Source: Sorghum bicolor (lineage: Eukaryota; Streptophyta; Magnoliopsida; Poales; Poaceae). From it: a stretch of 64,000 nucleotides of DNA. Below are positions 1 to 12,022 of the stretch, one piece after another. The stretch spans positions 42,348,135 through 42,412,134 of the forward strand of contig NC_012876.2 of the NCBI RefSeq assembly GCF_000003195.3. Reading direction: 5' to 3'. Made by a program: the position numbers and the translations under genes. How positions within the stretch are numbered: position 1 is the first letter of the stretch; each line of letters opens with the position of its first letter. The notes under the pieces were generated by a model that made no database searches, was not told the DNA's origin, and saw nothing but the letters and a program-made list of their open reading frames with translations.

Positions 1-2
1 CC

Positions 3-1109
3 TACCCAGAAGGGACCCCGATCACCTGGAACCGCTTCACCACCGCGTTTCGGGGAAATTATATTCCTCCAGGTGTGGTGGAAATGAAGGTTGGGGAGTT
101 CATGAGGCTGTCCCAGGGGACGAAATCTGTGAAAGAATATCTGCACGCTTTCAACAATCTCGCTCCCTATGCCCCCGAGTTTGTGAACACGGAGGCCAAA
201 AAGATTGCTAGTTTCCAGAGGGGCTTGAATCCGAAGATGCTGAAGACCATGGATACAGGAGCCAGGGCTACCTTCAATGCTTACATCAGTGACTGTCTGA
301 CCCAGGAAAACAATAACAACTATAGTGCATCCAAGTCTCGTAAGAGGGCTTTCGAAGCCGGGTCATCCCAGTCCAGGGCACCGGTGGCAGGGCGACAGCA
401 GTATCGTCCTCCTGCCCCAGGTGCTAGGTTCCGACCACCGCAGAGGAGGAACACCGGGCATCCAACGCTGCAGAAGCCGTACAAGGTGGCGATAGCTCCT
501 GCCAAGCCAAAGGCAATTCAAGCCGCGGCACCTACCGCCAACAATGCAACCAAGGGTCCGTGCTACAACTGCCACAAGATGGGGCACTTTGCTAAGGAAT
601 GTCCCTACCCGAAAAGGCAACATCCAACCTATCCAGCTCGTGTGCACCATACCTCGATCGAGGAAATTCCAGAAGGAGAACCGGTAACAGCTGGTATGTT
701 TCCTGTCAACCAACATATTGCAGTTGTTTTGTTTGATTCTGGATCATTGCATTCATTCATGAGCCAAGCATTTGCACAAAAGCATGATCAACCAGTTACA
801 GATCTAGGTTATGGCTATCGCATCAGCTCAGCAGGGGCAGATGTGTTAACAAATAGAGTGGTTCGAGGGGCAACCCTGGATATAAGTGGCCGAGTGTTTC
901 GAGTGAATTTAGTAGTCATGCCTGGGTTAGTTTTCGATGTTATCATGGGCATGAACTGGATGAGAGAATGGGATGCTGTCATAGATATTGGGAAAAGGAT
1001 GTTATCTCTCAGAGAACCCCAGGGCAGTAGCTCTTTTCAAGTACCTCTGCCCCGTCGTCTTGACTTTGCTAGCATCTCTTGTGCTACGCACGTGGTTCCA
1101 TTACCATAG
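3..1109 (+). CDS. gag (partial) and protease of the Tekay-like element
   Basis: The frame is already open at base 3, so the start is outside the window; the first ATG at 75 is internal. Gag packages element RNA into virus-like particles and the aspartic protease matures the polyprotein. Bases 3-330 match the conserved retrotransposon gag segment (tryptophan near 27, then SVKEY around 130). A basic, proline-rich linker follows, then a CCHC zinc knuckle at 561-602 (CYNCHKMGHFAKEC). The protease active site is DSG at 735-743 and the GMNWM motif lies near 950. The frame stops at TAG 1107-1109. The same frame continues straight into RT, so this is one broken (or read-through) polyprotein, not two natural genes. 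Confidence 0.85.
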   Translation, partial: YPEGTPITWNRFTTAFRGNYIPPGVVEMKVGEFMRLSQGTKSVKEYLHAFNNLAPYAPEFVNTEAKKIASFQRGLNPKMLKTMDTGARATFNAYISDCLTQENNNNYSASKSRKRAFEAGSSQSRAPVAGRQQYRPPAPGARFRPPQRRNTGHPTLQKPYKVAIAPAKPKAIQAAAPTANNATKGPCYNCHKMGHFAKECPYPKRQHPTYPARVHHTSIEEIPEGEPVTAGMFPVNQHIAVVLFDSGSLHSFMSQAFAQKHDQPVTDLGYGYRISSAGADVLTNRVVRGATLDISGRVFRVNLVVMPGLVFDVIMGMNWMREWDAVIDIGKRMLSLREPQGSSSFQVPLPRRLDFASISCATHVVPLP

Positions 1110-4031
1110 ATCCCAGTAGTCTGTGAGTTCCCTGATGTTTTTCTCGAGGAATTACCAGGACTTCCCCCAGACAGGGAGGTAGAGTTTGCAATCGAGTTGA
1201 TACCAGGTACAGCACCGATATCTAGAAGGCCGTACAGGATGCCGCCAAATGAACTCACAGAGTTGAAGAATCAACTAAAGGAGTTACTGGATAAAGGGTT
1301 CATCCGGCCAAGCTCATCAGAATGGGGTTGTCCGGCGTTGTTTGTGAAAAAGAAGGATCAATCTTTGCGCATGTGCGTGGACTATCGTCCACTCAATGCA
1401 GTGACAATCAAGAATAAGTATCCTTTGCCAAGGATCGATATCTTATTTGATCAGTTGTCCAAGGCAAAAGTGTTTTCCAAGATAGATTTTAGATCTGGGT
1501 ATCACCAAATCAAGATTCGTCCGCAAGATATCTCGAAGACTGCTTTTTCCACCAGATACGGGTTGTATGAGTATCTTGTCATGTCCTTTGGGTTGACAAA
1601 TGCTCCTGCATACTTCATGTATCTGATGAATTCAGTCTTTATGCTAGAATTGGATAAGTTTGTTGTAGTGTTTATCGATGATATTCTGGTTTATTCAGAA
1701 AATGAGCAAGATCACGCCGAGCATCTGAGAATCGTGTTAACACGATTACGAGAGCATCAGTTATATGCCAAGTTCAGCAAGTGTGAGTTTTGGTTGAAGA
1801 AAGTTCCTTTCCTAGGGCACATTCTGTCTGAAGAGGGGATCACTGTGGATCCATCAAAAGTGCAGGAAGTCATGGACTGGAAGGCACCAACTTCTGTCTC
1901 GGAAGTTAGAAGTTTTCTTGGTCTGGCCGGGTATTATCGTCGTTTCATACCCGACTTCAACAAGATTGCTAAGCCGATGACTAGCCTGCTACAAAAAGAT
2001 CATAAATTTGTCTGGACGGAGGGGTGTGAGCTAGCCTTCCGCACCTTGCGAAAGTTGCTAACCACTGCTCCCGTTCTGGCCCAACCCAATATCGAGAAGC
2101 CTTTTGATGTGTTTTGCGACGCGTCGAAAAGTGGCTTGGGGTGTGTGTTGATGCAAGATGGTAGAGTGATAGCTTACGCTTCACGACAGTTGAGAAAGCA
2201 CGAAGGCAACTACCCAACTCACGACCTCGAGTTAGCAGCAGTAGTGCATGCTTTGAAGATTTGGAGACACTATCTGCTGGGAAATAAGTGTCATATTTAT
2301 ACCGATCATAAGAGTTTGAAGTATATCTTCACTCAGTCCGAGCTGAATATGAGGCAACGACGGTGGTTAGAGTTAATCAAGGACTATGATCTGGAAGTTC
2401 ACTATCATCCAGGCAAAGCTAATGTAGTAGCAGACGCTTTGAGTCGTAAATCGCACTATCAAGTGGTTCAACCTCTGTTTGAAGATGGTTTCAATCTCAT
2501 GCATCCTGAAGTCTTATGTCACATACAGCTCAGTTGTTCACTCGAGAGTCAAGTCATCGAGGGTCAGAAAACATACAAGGGTATTTTCCACATCACGAAA
2601 AAAATCAAAGACGACCCAAGAACTCAATTCAGAGTTGATGAAAGAGGAGTATTGTGGTTTCAGCACCGTCTAGTAGTTCCGAAGGACCGAGATTTGAAGA
2701 ATCGCATCATGGATGAAGCCCATATCTCCAAGCTTTCTATTCATCCTGGCAGTAATAAGATGTATCAAGACCTAAGACCCCACTTTTGGTGGACCAAAAT
2801 GAAGAAAGAAATAGCCGCATATGTGGCCTGTTGTGACACGTGTTGCAGAGTTAAGGCCATCCATATGAAACCTACAGGTCTGTTACAACCGTTATCAGTT
2901 CCCGAGTGGAAATGGGAAGAGGTCAATATGGACTTTATCACAGGTTTACCAACGACAAGGAAGGGGAATGACTCGATTTGGGTAATCATAGATCGATTGA
3001 CTAAGTCGGCTCATTTCATCCCGGTGAAAACTCGTTACCGACCTCCTGAGTATGCTGATATTTATATAGCAGAGATCATCAGGTTACATGGCATTCCCAA
3101 AACCATCATATCGGATAGAGGACCACAGTTCACCGCTCACTTTTGGGAGCGAATGCATAAGAGTCTGGGGACCAGTCTAATAAGAAGCACCGCATATCAT
3201 CCCCACACTTCAGGTCAAACTGAAAGGCTAAATCAAGTGTTAGAGGATATGCTGAGGGCCTGTGTACTATCGTCCAAGGGATCATGGGAGTCTTGGTTAC
3301 CTCTAGCTGAATTCTCATACAATAACAGCTATCAAGAGAGTATCAAGATGGCTCCGTTCGAAGTGTTGTATGGTTGGAGATGTAGAACTCCGTTAAATTG
3401 GGTTGAACCTGGTGAAAGAAGATACTATGGTATCGACTTCGTGAATGAAGTAGAGAAAAAGGTGCAAATCATACAACAGCATATGCAAGCGGCACAATCA
3501 CGACAAAAGAGTTATGCTGATAAAAGAAGAAGGCCACTTGAATTCAATATAGGTGACTATGTGTACCTCAAGGTTACGCCAATGAAGAAAGTCCAACGTT
3601 TCCGAGTTCGAAGCAAGCTTGCACCCAGATATGTGGGACCGTATCGAATACTAGAGAGGAAAGGCCCTGTGGCCTACAAGATTCAGTTACCTGAAGAGTT
3701 GAGTTCGATCTTTCCAGTTTTCCATGTGTCCCAACTACAGAAATGTTTGAAAGTACCTGAGCAGAGGATTGAACCTCGAGGAATCAAAATAAAAGTAGAC
3801 TTGGAGCATAAAGAGCCACCAGTGGGGATCGTAGATACCAAGGAACGAGTAACCCGAAACAGAGTTGTCAAACCATACAAGGTGGTGTGGAGTCATCATG
3901 ACGATAGGGATGCCACCTGGGAAACCGAGGATTATCTAAAAACAGTTTATCCAATGTTTCATAAGAAATGGTTAGTAACCCAAATCTCAGGACGAGATTT
4001 CCCTAAGGGGGGAAGGGCTGTAACACCCTAG
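1110..4031 (+). CDS. pol (RT, RNase H, integrase, chromodomain) of the Tekay-like element
   Basis: This continues the upstream frame after a single TAG; the first ATG is at 1197. RT carries SFGLTNAPA near 1590 and the catalytic FIDD at 1671-1682. RNase H spans about 2104-2450 (CDAS, then YTDH and ADALSR). Integrase has an HHCC finger near 2720-2860 and the triad D 2931, D 3114 and E 3222, with 35 residues between the last two. A chromodomain (about 3830-3960, VVWSHH then ATWE) probably guides insertion to modified histones. The stop is TAG 4029-4031, thirteen bases inside the LTR. Every catalytic residue I looked for is present, so only the upstream stop argues against coding capacity. One conserved RT position reads PAYFM where the family usually has PATFM. 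Confidence 0.9.
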   Translation: MPVVCEFPDVFLEELPGLPPDREVEFAIELIPGTAPISRRPYRMPPNELTELKNQLKELLDKGFIRPSSSEWGCPALFVKKKDQSLRMCVDYRPLNAVTIKNKYPLPRIDILFDQLSKAKVFSKIDFRSGYHQIKIRPQDISKTAFSTRYGLYEYLVMSFGLTNAPAYFMYLMNSVFMLELDKFVVVFIDDILVYSENEQDHAEHLRIVLTRLREHQLYAKFSKCEFWLKKVPFLGHILSEEGITVDPSKVQEVMDWKAPTSVSEVRSFLGLAGYYRRFIPDFNKIAKPMTSLLQKDHKFVWTEGCELAFRTLRKLLTTAPVLAQPNIEKPFDVFCDASKSGLGCVLMQDGRVIAYASRQLRKHEGNYPTHDLELAAVVHALKIWRHYLLGNKCHIYTDHKSLKYIFTQSELNMRQRRWLELIKDYDLEVHYHPGKANVVADALSRKSHYQVVQPLFEDGFNLMHPEVLCHIQLSCSLESQVIEGQKTYKGIFHITKKIKDDPRTQFRVDERGVLWFQHRLVVPKDRDLKNRIMDEAHISKLSIHPGSNKMYQDLRPHFWWTKMKKEIAAYVACCDTCCRVKAIHMKPTGLLQPLSVPEWKWEEVNMDFITGLPTTRKGNDSIWVIIDRLTKSAHFIPVKTRYRPPEYADIYIAEIIRLHGIPKTIISDRGPQFTAHFWERMHKSLGTSLIRSTAYHPHTSGQTERLNQVLEDMLRACVLSSKGSWESWLPLAEFSYNNSYQESIKMAPFEVLYGWRCRTPLNWVEPGERRYYGIDFVNEVEKKVQIIQQHMQAAQSRQKSYADKRRRPLEFNIGDYVYLKVTPMKKVQRFRVRSKLAPRYVGPYRILERKGPVAYKIQLPEELSSIFPVFHVSQLQKCLKVPEQRIEPRGIKIKVDLEHKEPPVGIVDTKERVTRNRVVKPYKVVWSHHDDRDATWETEDYLKTVYPMFHKKWLVTQISGRDFPKGGRAVTP
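4004..4018 (+). other. polypurine tract of the Tekay-like element
   Basis: A purine run (AAGGGGGGAAGGG) ends directly before the LTR start TGTAACACCC. It is in the standard place for the plus-strand DNA primer. Confidence 0.8.
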
Positions 4032-7000
4032 GTGTTAAGCATGCACTTAGTCTTACCAAAGCATTCATAAGCCTTCTCATCAAGCATAGCATCACATAAG
4101 CATGTCATCCATCTAAAATATGATTTTATGTACTTTATTCCATGTGATTTAAATATGCTAAAAATATGCTGCTTGTTTCTAAAATTGTGAAATATTTATG
4201 TTAGGTTGACTTGTGTGCAAAAAGATTTGAGAGTATTTTTGTGCAATTTTTTGGAGCCATAGAATTTGAGAAATGGAATTTATACAAAAATCCCCAAAAT
4301 GGATTTATTTGAAAACCTAGAACTATTTTTAATTTGTAATTCAAATTCTATTTGGAATTTGGTCTTGCTCATTAAACCAAAGTTGTAGGGTTTTTGTTTT
4401 AGAACAACTTTCATTTAAGGAGAAAGAGGTAAAAATGATTTTTAAATGGTCCAAATGAATTTAGAAAGAATTTGAGAAAAGAATTTCAAAAAAAAGGGAA
4501 AGGGGATAGGCGCTACTGGGCCGACCCGCCTCCCTTTCGGCCCAGCTGGACAGCGCAGCCCGCTCCCCCTCCTCTCTCTCCCGCGCGCGCGGCGCCCGCC
4601 TCGCTCCACCCGGCGCCGGCCACGTGGCGGCCGTACGCCGGCGTTGGGCGCGCCGCGGCCGGCCACCTCCACCCCCCTGGTCGGGACGCCGACCCGCGCC
4701 CCCAGAACCCTCTCTCCATTCTGTTGCCCGCGTCTCTCCCTCCTCCCTCCGCTCGCGCAGCAGCAGCAGCAGTTCCGCCGCACGCCATTGTCGGAGCAAG
4801 CTCCGCCGCTCGCCGCCGGCCGCACCAGAGCTCCAAGCTCGAAGCCAAGAGCACCAGCGCACTCGCCGTCGCCGCGGTAAGCCCCTGCATACGCTCTACC
4901 GAGGTGAGAAGCAGCCGTGCACCGTGAATCGCTCGCCGGAGTTGCTCCGACCTCGCCGGAGTGCTCCGCCGCGACGGATCTCGCTGTATCCTGCCTCCTT
5001 TCGCTCGTTGTTTGGTGCGCTAGGTCGGTAGTAAGGTGAGGAAGCTCGGAGAGTCGTTTGCGCGCGCTCTACCGCACCGGAGCGTCCTGGCCACGGCGAG
5101 CAGCGCCGCCATGCCGCCATGCACGCTCGACGGAGGTGTTCCGGTCATCCTCCAGCCAATCCAAGGGTACCCCTGGAGGCGCCTCGCTGCAGGGAGCACG
5201 CTGGTGCTCACCTCGTGGCCGGAGACCTCGCCGTCGGCGAAAGCCGGCCGGCCGAAGCTCGGCCGGTGTGTCGCGTGACTGACCCGTGGGGTCACGGACC
5301 TGGATCCCACCTGTCAGTGCCTCTGCGGGTGTGGATCTGGGTGAGTTTAGCATTTTGCGTCGGTTTTCTTAAATAAATGATTTCCATAAATTGATTTAAA
5401 ACTTGTAAAATCCATATCTTGAGTTCTACAGCTCCAAATCTGGTGAAATAAATTTTGGTGTGCTCTCCATTCTCAGATCTACAGTTTGATGTAATTGCAT
5501 GTCATGTTTGAATAACTTTTCTGTATAAATATATTTAATCCATGTTTTTGCTGGATTTGGAAAATGCATAGTAATTAAAATATGACTCGGAAAAATGTGA
5601 AACTTGTTTTGTTGGCTCTGCATGTATGTTTAATCACTGGGAAAATGTTGCTACACATTATTTGCTGAATAAATGAATTTATGATGATTTAAATGCTTGC
5701 ATGGCAGTGGTTTATGATTTTTAATAAATAATTGGATCATGCAATTAATCTGGAAATTTTTGTGGGTGTTTCTTATGATATTAGGCAAATTATAAAAATA
5801 TGAAATTAATTAATCTTGTGATTTTTGTAGCTTAAAATAGGTGTCCAAAAATTCTGAAAAATTTATGGTGGACTTTATGCTTGACTGGTAGTCTCCTGTA
5901 TTTTTTGTGGAATTTATTGATAAACAGAACTACATGCTATTTCGATGGGCCTAAAAATGAATAAAGAAATTATGAAATGTTATATGTAGATTAAGTAGAA
6001 TAAACGGGGATTTGGTATATCTTTGAAGTATCTTGTGAGTTGCTGGTTACACTTGAAAATAAATTTGTAGGAAAGAAGGAAATGGATGCTTAGTGTAATT
6101 GTATGTTCTTGGATGATATTGACTACCTTGTAAAGAGCATGACCAATTAAATCACCTATGCATCATGTCATGGTCATTTGGTACCTTCTCATACAAGCAT
6201 CCACTCGGGCATCTCGCACTCCATTCATGAGCACACATGCATCATATAGGCTCGCAGGAGAACAAGGTGGGGCCCGAGGAGCAGGAGGAGACCCAGAAGC
6301 AGGAACCTCTGGGGGTGTCAGAGCTCGGAGAGGAGCTGCAAGAGTGCCCGGATCATAAGCCGAGCACGTTTGAGAAAGGCAAGCCCCAGAGCATTCTAAG
6401 CCTCCCTATTCTCGCTAACTTACATGATATGTTATGCTTGTTCTACTACTATTGCATTTAAGTGCTAGGAATTGGTTGATACTGTTGATGCATATGTACT
6501 CCTTGATATCACTATCCGTTTATCTACCTTGCCCTATGTAGATAGGCACGGAGTCTATGCTTAGCTTGCTTAGCCCGGTAGAAGTCGGGTGATTTCCTTT
6601 CACCTGCGAGATATAGGTGGATACCCGCTTGAAGTAGTGGTGATTGCTTTGGGAAGAGAATAACTAAGTGTGAAATGGAAATTTGAGACCGGGCAGGGTC
6701 TTATGGTGGTCTGACTGTAGTGCCCCTGCCTATGTCGATTAAGGACCGATCGTTGACGGCCCTCTTGTCATGTTGAACGCATGCCCCACATTTAGCTGGA
6801 AGGATAAGTCGTTCCGACCGCGAAGCCTGAACACTATCCGGCCGGGAGTCGAGCCGCCATGCGCTGTATTGGTGATGGTTGAGGAGAACGACGAGGGCGC
6901 GGCGCGCAACCTTGGTATACTTTGGATACCTCGGTCACCGGAACGGTCCTCGGGTACTGGCGGTGCCTGCCGAACCCGCGATTTAGTCCTGGATAGTGTA

Positions 7001-7882
7001 ACACGGTGATCTGTAGCTCACTTGATCAGTGAGTGTGGTTTGTGTGGGGAATACCTCGCCAGCTAGTTAGAAATCGATTCGAATCACCATCGCTCCTAGA
7101 TAGTGAGCACTTGACATGAGCCCTGTCCTCGTAGTAAGGACTATGGAACACTTGGGTTATAATGATTAATGGTTTCATGAATGCTATGATGAGGTACCAT
7201 CATATTACTATACTTGCTTGTAATAGTACAGGTGCAAACCTAGATAATAGGTAATGAAAGTACTAAACTTGAGCCAGATAAAAGAAAAGTGGTTTCTAGA
7301 CTATTTAGGGAAATACGCGCGTTTATGCAAAGGTCGTCAGCTAACCCCACTATATAGCCTTCATGATCCTTGAAGAGTCTTTACTTTAATTTATGACGGG
7401 TAAGTCTAGCTGAGTACATTCTCATACTTAGGGTTCTACTCCCATGTTGTTTTGCATATGGTCAAATGTACTATGGTTATTGCATCCTCTGCCTGTACCC
7501 AGCCATGGGTGATGACTAGACCAAGGGCGATGGTCACTCCGTCTCTTCTTTTGCTTTTGTGGGAATGACCAAAACTATGGCACTGTATCAGACTAAGTAT
7601 GTGTGTGTTATTTTCGAACTATGAAGCTTCCGCTACTTATGAACTTGGCTTGTAATAACTTTAAGCACTCCGATGTATCGTATGAATGTTTTCGATCTGG
7701 ATGTAGCTATGGATGGTAACCGCTGAACTTATTATGATCTTGGCTGTATATACGATATGTGGTTTGAAATCCTTCGAGATTTCACGGACTACTGGGATTA
7801 TATGGGCTTAAGCTCGATGGTTTGACTATGCAAGTGGTCACTATTAGGCTTAATCTCTTATAATTTGGGCGGTTCTGTTACA
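4019..7882 (+). repeat. 3' LTR of the Tekay-like element (3,864 bp)
   Basis: The LTR begins TGTAACACCC next to the polypurine tract and ends TGTTACA where Sirevirus gag resumes. It has a GC-rich island at about 4500-5340, an AT-rich stretch at about 5350-6130, and mixed sequence to the end. No long reading frame inside it looks real: several overlap on both strands within the GC island, as expected from base composition. I found no clear TATA box. The second LTR of the pair is outside the window, so the age cannot be estimated here. Confidence 0.82.
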
Positions 7883-8314
7883 CTCACTTGACCATGAGGT
7901 GGAGCAATCCTCCACAACCACCTTGTTGTGGTCATGCTCAACATCCTCATGTATCTCCACCTTTTGTTCCTCCTTTTTAAACTTGCCATCATCCCACGTG
8001 GAGGAATCACCGAAGGTGTGTTTGATAGACTCCCACATTTCAAATGCGGTTCCTTTGGAGTTTATCCTATCAAACAACTCAAAGCTCAAAGATTTCATTA
8101 GATAACAATAAGCTTCACAATCAAGTTCAAAGAGAACCTTTTGAGCTTTGGTGAGATTCTTATGTTCCAAGTTGTGTGTGAGACCATTAGTGACAATCCA
8201 CCAAAATTTAGGTCCCTTTGCACGAAAATGATCAAGCATGTGATTTTTCCAAAGTGTAAAGTTTGTACCATCAAAAATGTATGTCTCACAATCATCTATG
8301 CCACTAGACGCCAT
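7883..8314 (-). pseudogene. copia gag, N-terminal part, truncated by the Tekay LTR
   Basis: ATG at 8314 opens about 144 codons that read as a copia-type gag N-terminus: an FDGTNFTLW motif, a conserved tryptophan in a helix-rich segment, then AKQ/LF..LDCEAY and FEMWESIKHTF. This matches the UBN2/DUF4219-like gag domain of plant copia elements. The ATG is 36 bases inside the PBS, the normal distance. At 7883 the frame runs into the Tekay LTR and ends on artificial codons. The remaining gag and all of pol are missing from the window. Confidence 0.8.
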
Positions 8315-8350
8315 CCTCTTGGGTCAGTAAAGACCACAAATGAGAGACCT

Positions 8351-8363
8351 AGCTCTGATACCA
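8351..8363 (-). other. primer binding site (initiator tRNA-Met)
   Basis: On the minus strand this reads TGGTATCAGAGCT, the classic plant copia PBS complementary to the initiator methionine tRNA 3' end. It sits two bases inside the LTR edge. Confidence 0.9.
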
Positions 8364-9460
8364 CTTGAAGGGTCGAGATGGCGGACTAGAGGGGGGGTGA
8401 ATAGTCCTTTCTAAAACTTATCGCGCCGGCTAACCGAAACAAATACGGAATTAAAACTATCGGTCTAGCCAAGACTACACCCCTCTATCTAAGTTCTCTA
8501 CCACCTTGAAAAGATTCTAAACAAGCAAGCAAGGTGCTACCTTAGCAAGAGCTCACCTAATCAATTCTAGGAACAAGGTCACACAAACCTATGCAACTAG
8601 TACTTCGCAAACCGGGAGAGCTCCTACACAAACTAGTGAGGCAAAGCGCACAAAGCCTAAGCTCACTAGCAAGCTCAATAACAAGGCAACCAATGCCAAA
8701 TTAGAGAGCGCAAGATACTTAGCTACACAAACTAAGCAATGTGACTAACAAGGTTACACAAACCAAATTAGTCACGCAAGGGAACTATTTCTAGCTACAC
8801 AAGCAAGAAGGTAACTAGCAAACTACACAAGCTAACTAATTACAAGAGCAACTACACAAGCACAAATATATGAATGTAAATACAAGCTTGTGTTAGGGAC
8901 TTGCAAACCAATGGGAAGAACAAAGTTGACACGATGATTTTCTCCTGAGGTTCACTTGGTTGCCACCAAGCTACGTCCCCGTTGAGACAAGCTCCAAGGT
9001 TGCCACCGGTCCTCTTGCTAGTGGTGACCCGCAAGTCACACTCTCCCATGTGGAGTGCTTAACACAAGCTCTATCACTTGACCCGGCCGGACCACTTGTC
9101 GCTCTTCACATCTCGCTCAACTAGAGTTGCTCTTCGCGATCCCCGCGGGGTGAGCACCGTACCCCTCACAATCTCTTCTCCAGAGCACCGCACAATCTCC
9201 TTGCATGCTTCGACGGAGTCACAAGCCACCAAGCCATCTAGGAGGTGGCAACCTCCAAGAGTAACAAGCACCACCGGCTTGCAACACGAACACCTAGTGC
9301 CACTCGATGCAATCTCTCAATGCAACACACTAGAATCACTCACTCGCTATTGATTCGCACTCTTGCAAGCACAAGTGAGTTAGAGGCTTTCCTAGCACTC
9401 CCTAAGCATGGACACTAAGTCCCAAGGGTGCTCAACGCCAGCCAAGGCCAGCCACTACTT

Positions 9461-9470
9461 CTATTTATAG
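9461..9470 (-). promoter_or_regulatory. TATA box of the minus-strand Sirevirus LTR
   Basis: The minus strand reads CTATAAATAG just downstream of the CACCGGAC cluster. Position and spacing fit the U3 promoter of the LTR. Confidence 0.65.
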
Positions 9471-9520
9471 CCCCAAGGGCTAAACTAGCTGTTGCCCCTT
9501 CACTGGGCAAAAGTCGTGAG

Positions 9521-9836
9521 CACCGGACTCACTGTAGGTAGCACCGGACGCTGGAACAGTGTGTCTGGTGCTCTAGAAACAGTCACGTGTCACTAGCCGT
9601 TTGAACTCGACCGTTGCTGCGAACGGCTAGCACACGCACGCACGTCAGGAACAGTAGCACCGGACGCTCTGCTGCTTCACACAGGACGCGTCCTGTGCGC
9701 ACCGGACGCATACGCAGAGAGCAACGCAAACTTGCAGCAGCACCGGACTCTCAGCGTCTGGTGACACCGGACTCGTCCTGTGTGCACCGGACTCTCAGCG
9801 TCCTGTGCCACTGGACTCGTCCTGTGTGCACCGGAC
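9521..9836. repeat. cluster of eight CACCGGAC motifs in the Sirevirus LTR
   Basis: CACCGGAC occurs at 9521, 9542, 9658, 9700, 9741, 9765, 9785 and 9829, several followed by GTCCTGTG-like partial mirror copies. The last three are embedded in an imperfect ~40-bp tandem repeat. Palindromic CACCGGAC/GTCCGGTG modules are described as candidate cis-regulatory elements of Sirevirus LTRs. Confidence 0.75.
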
Positions 9837-10786
9837 TCTCAGCCTCCTGTGCCTGCTGTTCAACTTGTTAGGTTGCTAACTTTTAGCTCCGAACTCCGAA
9901 TTCGATGATCTTGGACATTTTGGAAAGCTTACTTAGAGTACTATCCAATGTATATGAATACTCAATCCAAATCAAAATGGATCAAAGCAGTATTCCAATC
10001 TAAAAGCCATCCTAATGTCCGAAGAACACCAAAAGACTTCTCTCTCTTCTCCAAGTTGAATAAAATCAACTCCAACACCTTCTCCTTTGCAAATGTGCCA
10101 AAACCACCAAGTGTACACCACCATGTGCAAGCGTGTTAGCATTTTCACAAACATTTTCCCAAAGGAGTTAGCCTCTCAACTTGCCACGCCACTCGATCCT
10201 GACACGTATGCAAAGTTATATCGCTCAAGTGGCACTAGATGACCGATATGCAAACAAGTTTTCCCCTCTTGATAGTATGGCCATCTATCCTAAATCCGGT
10301 CATAAACTTCTCTACACACCTATGACCGGTGAAATGGAAATGCCCTAGGTTATACCTTTGCCTTGCGCTTTCCATTCCATCTCCTCCAATGTTGATGCAA
10401 CACATGCACCAACCAATCACCAAATGATATGATCCACTTCATATCATCACGTGACCGTATTGGTTCATCGATCTTGACCTCACTTGCTCTTCACCATTGC
10501 CTCGGAACATCGGCGCCAAGTCTTGCTCAAGCTTCACCGTCACATGCGGTCCCTCGCTTCAAAGCCTCTGACTTGCCCTTCACTCTTGCAACATGTCCAT
10601 CGAGCCAAGCCTCATCTTGATCTTCTCCACCTTGGTCATATGACTCCATGTCATGTCTCATATGCAATGAGCTCCTCCATCATCATATAATCACCTGTGG
10701 ACTAATCTCCTGTGTATCTCACATAAACACTATTAGTCCACCTAAGTTGTCACTCAATTACCAAAACCAAACAAGGACCTTTGAGC

Positions 10787-10891
10787 ACCGATGATCAACT
10801 TGCCGATATATTCACCAAGCCACTTGATGAGAAGAGGTTTTGCAAGCTAAGGAATGAATTGAACATACTTAACTTCTCAAATATGTGTTGA
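10787..10891 (+). pseudogene. C-terminal end of copia pol (RNase H), fragment
   Basis: The 34 codons plus stop TGA (10889-10891) match the very end of copia RNase H: TDDQLADIFTKPLDEKRF followed by the usual LRNEL stretch. Everything upstream was separated by the minus-strand Sirevirus, whose LTR ends at 10784. It cannot be expressed by itself. Confidence 0.82.
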
Positions 10892-12022
10892 TGCAACCCC
10901 ACTATATGACATGCCTCTCCTTTGAGCAAAGCAAGGTAAAATTTTTTGACATGTCATTCATCCTTTGCTAAGGACTTGCTTAGTGCATCTAGTCATTCCT
11001 TACATGTCTTAGGCTCATTCCTGAAAATCAATTGAATTTGATGCTTGTATGGTACCACAATTGCTTCTGTACTTGACTTGATCTAGTGGTAGCATATGAC
11101 ATGATTGTGGGCTTGCAATCCTAGTGTTTGATCTAGAGTATGAGCTATAAGTGTTTTAATTCAACATGGTACAAGACAACCCTTGTTTGGAGGTGTGAAA
11201 AAGCTTGTCCTTAGATCAAACCGAGTTAAATATCTTAGGCAAGTAATCTAGATTGGACCGATTTGGGAAAATGATCTCACTTCACATTGTTTCACACTAA
11301 CCTACCTAAAATTTGAGCTCGCCTTTTGTGGTCTTTGATGACAAAGGGGGATAGAATTTCCAAAATATTTGCTAAAAGGGGAGAAATATAAAGATAGGGG
11401 AGTAACATGATAAAAAAGGGGATCAATTAAAATTTTGAAGCACACAAGTAGAGGGAGCAAGCTCATAAACTTGTATATTGCATTTGAATGTGCATCACAT
11501 ATGTTTGCTTGCATTAGCATTAGCTTTAGAAGCTTTCTCTCCGATACCTTGCCTGTGTGGTGTATGCTAGTTGTAGGTTTGATTGATGAAATGAAGAACT
11601 AGCATGCATAGGTAGTGTAACTAGACTTTTATTTGCTTCACAAGTGGTACTAGAACATTGGTTATAATGTTGATCTCATGGGGTGTTCTAGTTTTGTGAA
11701 TGTCTAGTTACTACTGGTGCTAAGGATGGTGTATATTAGCAACTCCGATTCGTATCACGCTTCAAAGGTCCATTCTTTACACCTTAGCATTATTTGGTAG
11801 AAATTGACTCCTATATTTCGTATTCAAGCATATGTGTAAGCTTTCAAATCCAAACTCTTAGCACATATGTAGGGGGAGCAATTGCTACCAATTTGGGTTT
11901 ATGAAACTTGTCCATAACCTTTGCACATGGTAAAATTCTTGGGCAAGCAACATCAGTCTAAGAAACTTTTATTGAAAATCTTTGTAAAAAGGGTTGTCAT
12001 CAATTACAAAAAAGGGGGAGAT
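10892..12022 (+). other. Sirevirus 3' noncoding region with multiple polypurine tracts
   Basis: This stretch has no usable reading frame. It holds at least six purine tracts of the AAAGGGGGA type, near 11343, 11384, 11413, 11449, 11871 and 12008. Only the last is flush with the LTR. Multiplied polypurine tracts before the 3' LTR are a recorded Sirevirus feature. Confidence 0.7.

Larger units (their letters stand above)
1..7882 (+). mobile_element. Ty3/gypsy chromovirus, Tekay-like, 3' portion
   Basis: The 5' LTR and gag start lie left of the window. What is present runs gag, zinc knuckle, protease, RT, RNase H, integrase, chromodomain, polypurine tract, then one long LTR that begins TGTAACACCC at 4019 and ends TGTTACA at 7882. 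Chromodomain plus an LTR near 3.9 kb is typical of the Tekay/Del lineage. The bases directly after 7882 continue a minus-strand Sirevirus gag, so this element was inserted into that gag; the first five bases after the LTR (CTCAC) should be the target-site duplication, whose partner is outside the window. The coding part is open apart from one TAG. Confidence 0.88.
7883..10784 (-). mobile_element. Ty1/copia Sirevirus-type element, 5' part
   Basis: Read on the minus strand the order is LTR, PBS, gag start. The rest is cut off at 7883 by the Tekay insertion and should continue beyond that element, left of the window. The right LTR edge (GGACCTTTGA, 10784) abuts an RNase H fragment of a plus-strand Sirevirus, so this element was inserted into that pol. 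GCACC at 10785-10789 is the expected target-site copy. CACCGGAC clusters and an initiator-Met PBS support the Sirevirus assignment. Confidence 0.8.
8366..10784 (-). repeat. 5' LTR of the minus-strand Sirevirus (about 2.4 kb)
   Basis: The edge at 8366 follows the PBS, and the other edge at 10784 has TGAAAGG-type ends degraded to TCAAAGG. Contents: an A/C-rich stretch with repeated 'caagctac/cacaaact' words at about 8450-8880, a TATA box at 9461-9470 (minus), a CACCGGAC cluster at 9521-9836, and no believable coding frame. The terminal stretch near 10750 is similar in sequence to the start of the plus-strand Sirevirus LTR at 12023, so the two are related families. Confidence 0.75.

Noticed and set aside
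4442..5376. Overlapping frames on both strands in the GC-rich part of the Tekay LTR
   Set aside because: Six or more overlapping frames rich in Arg, Pro, Ala and Gly are the signature of high GC content. No domain and no consistent start; the region lies in an LTR.
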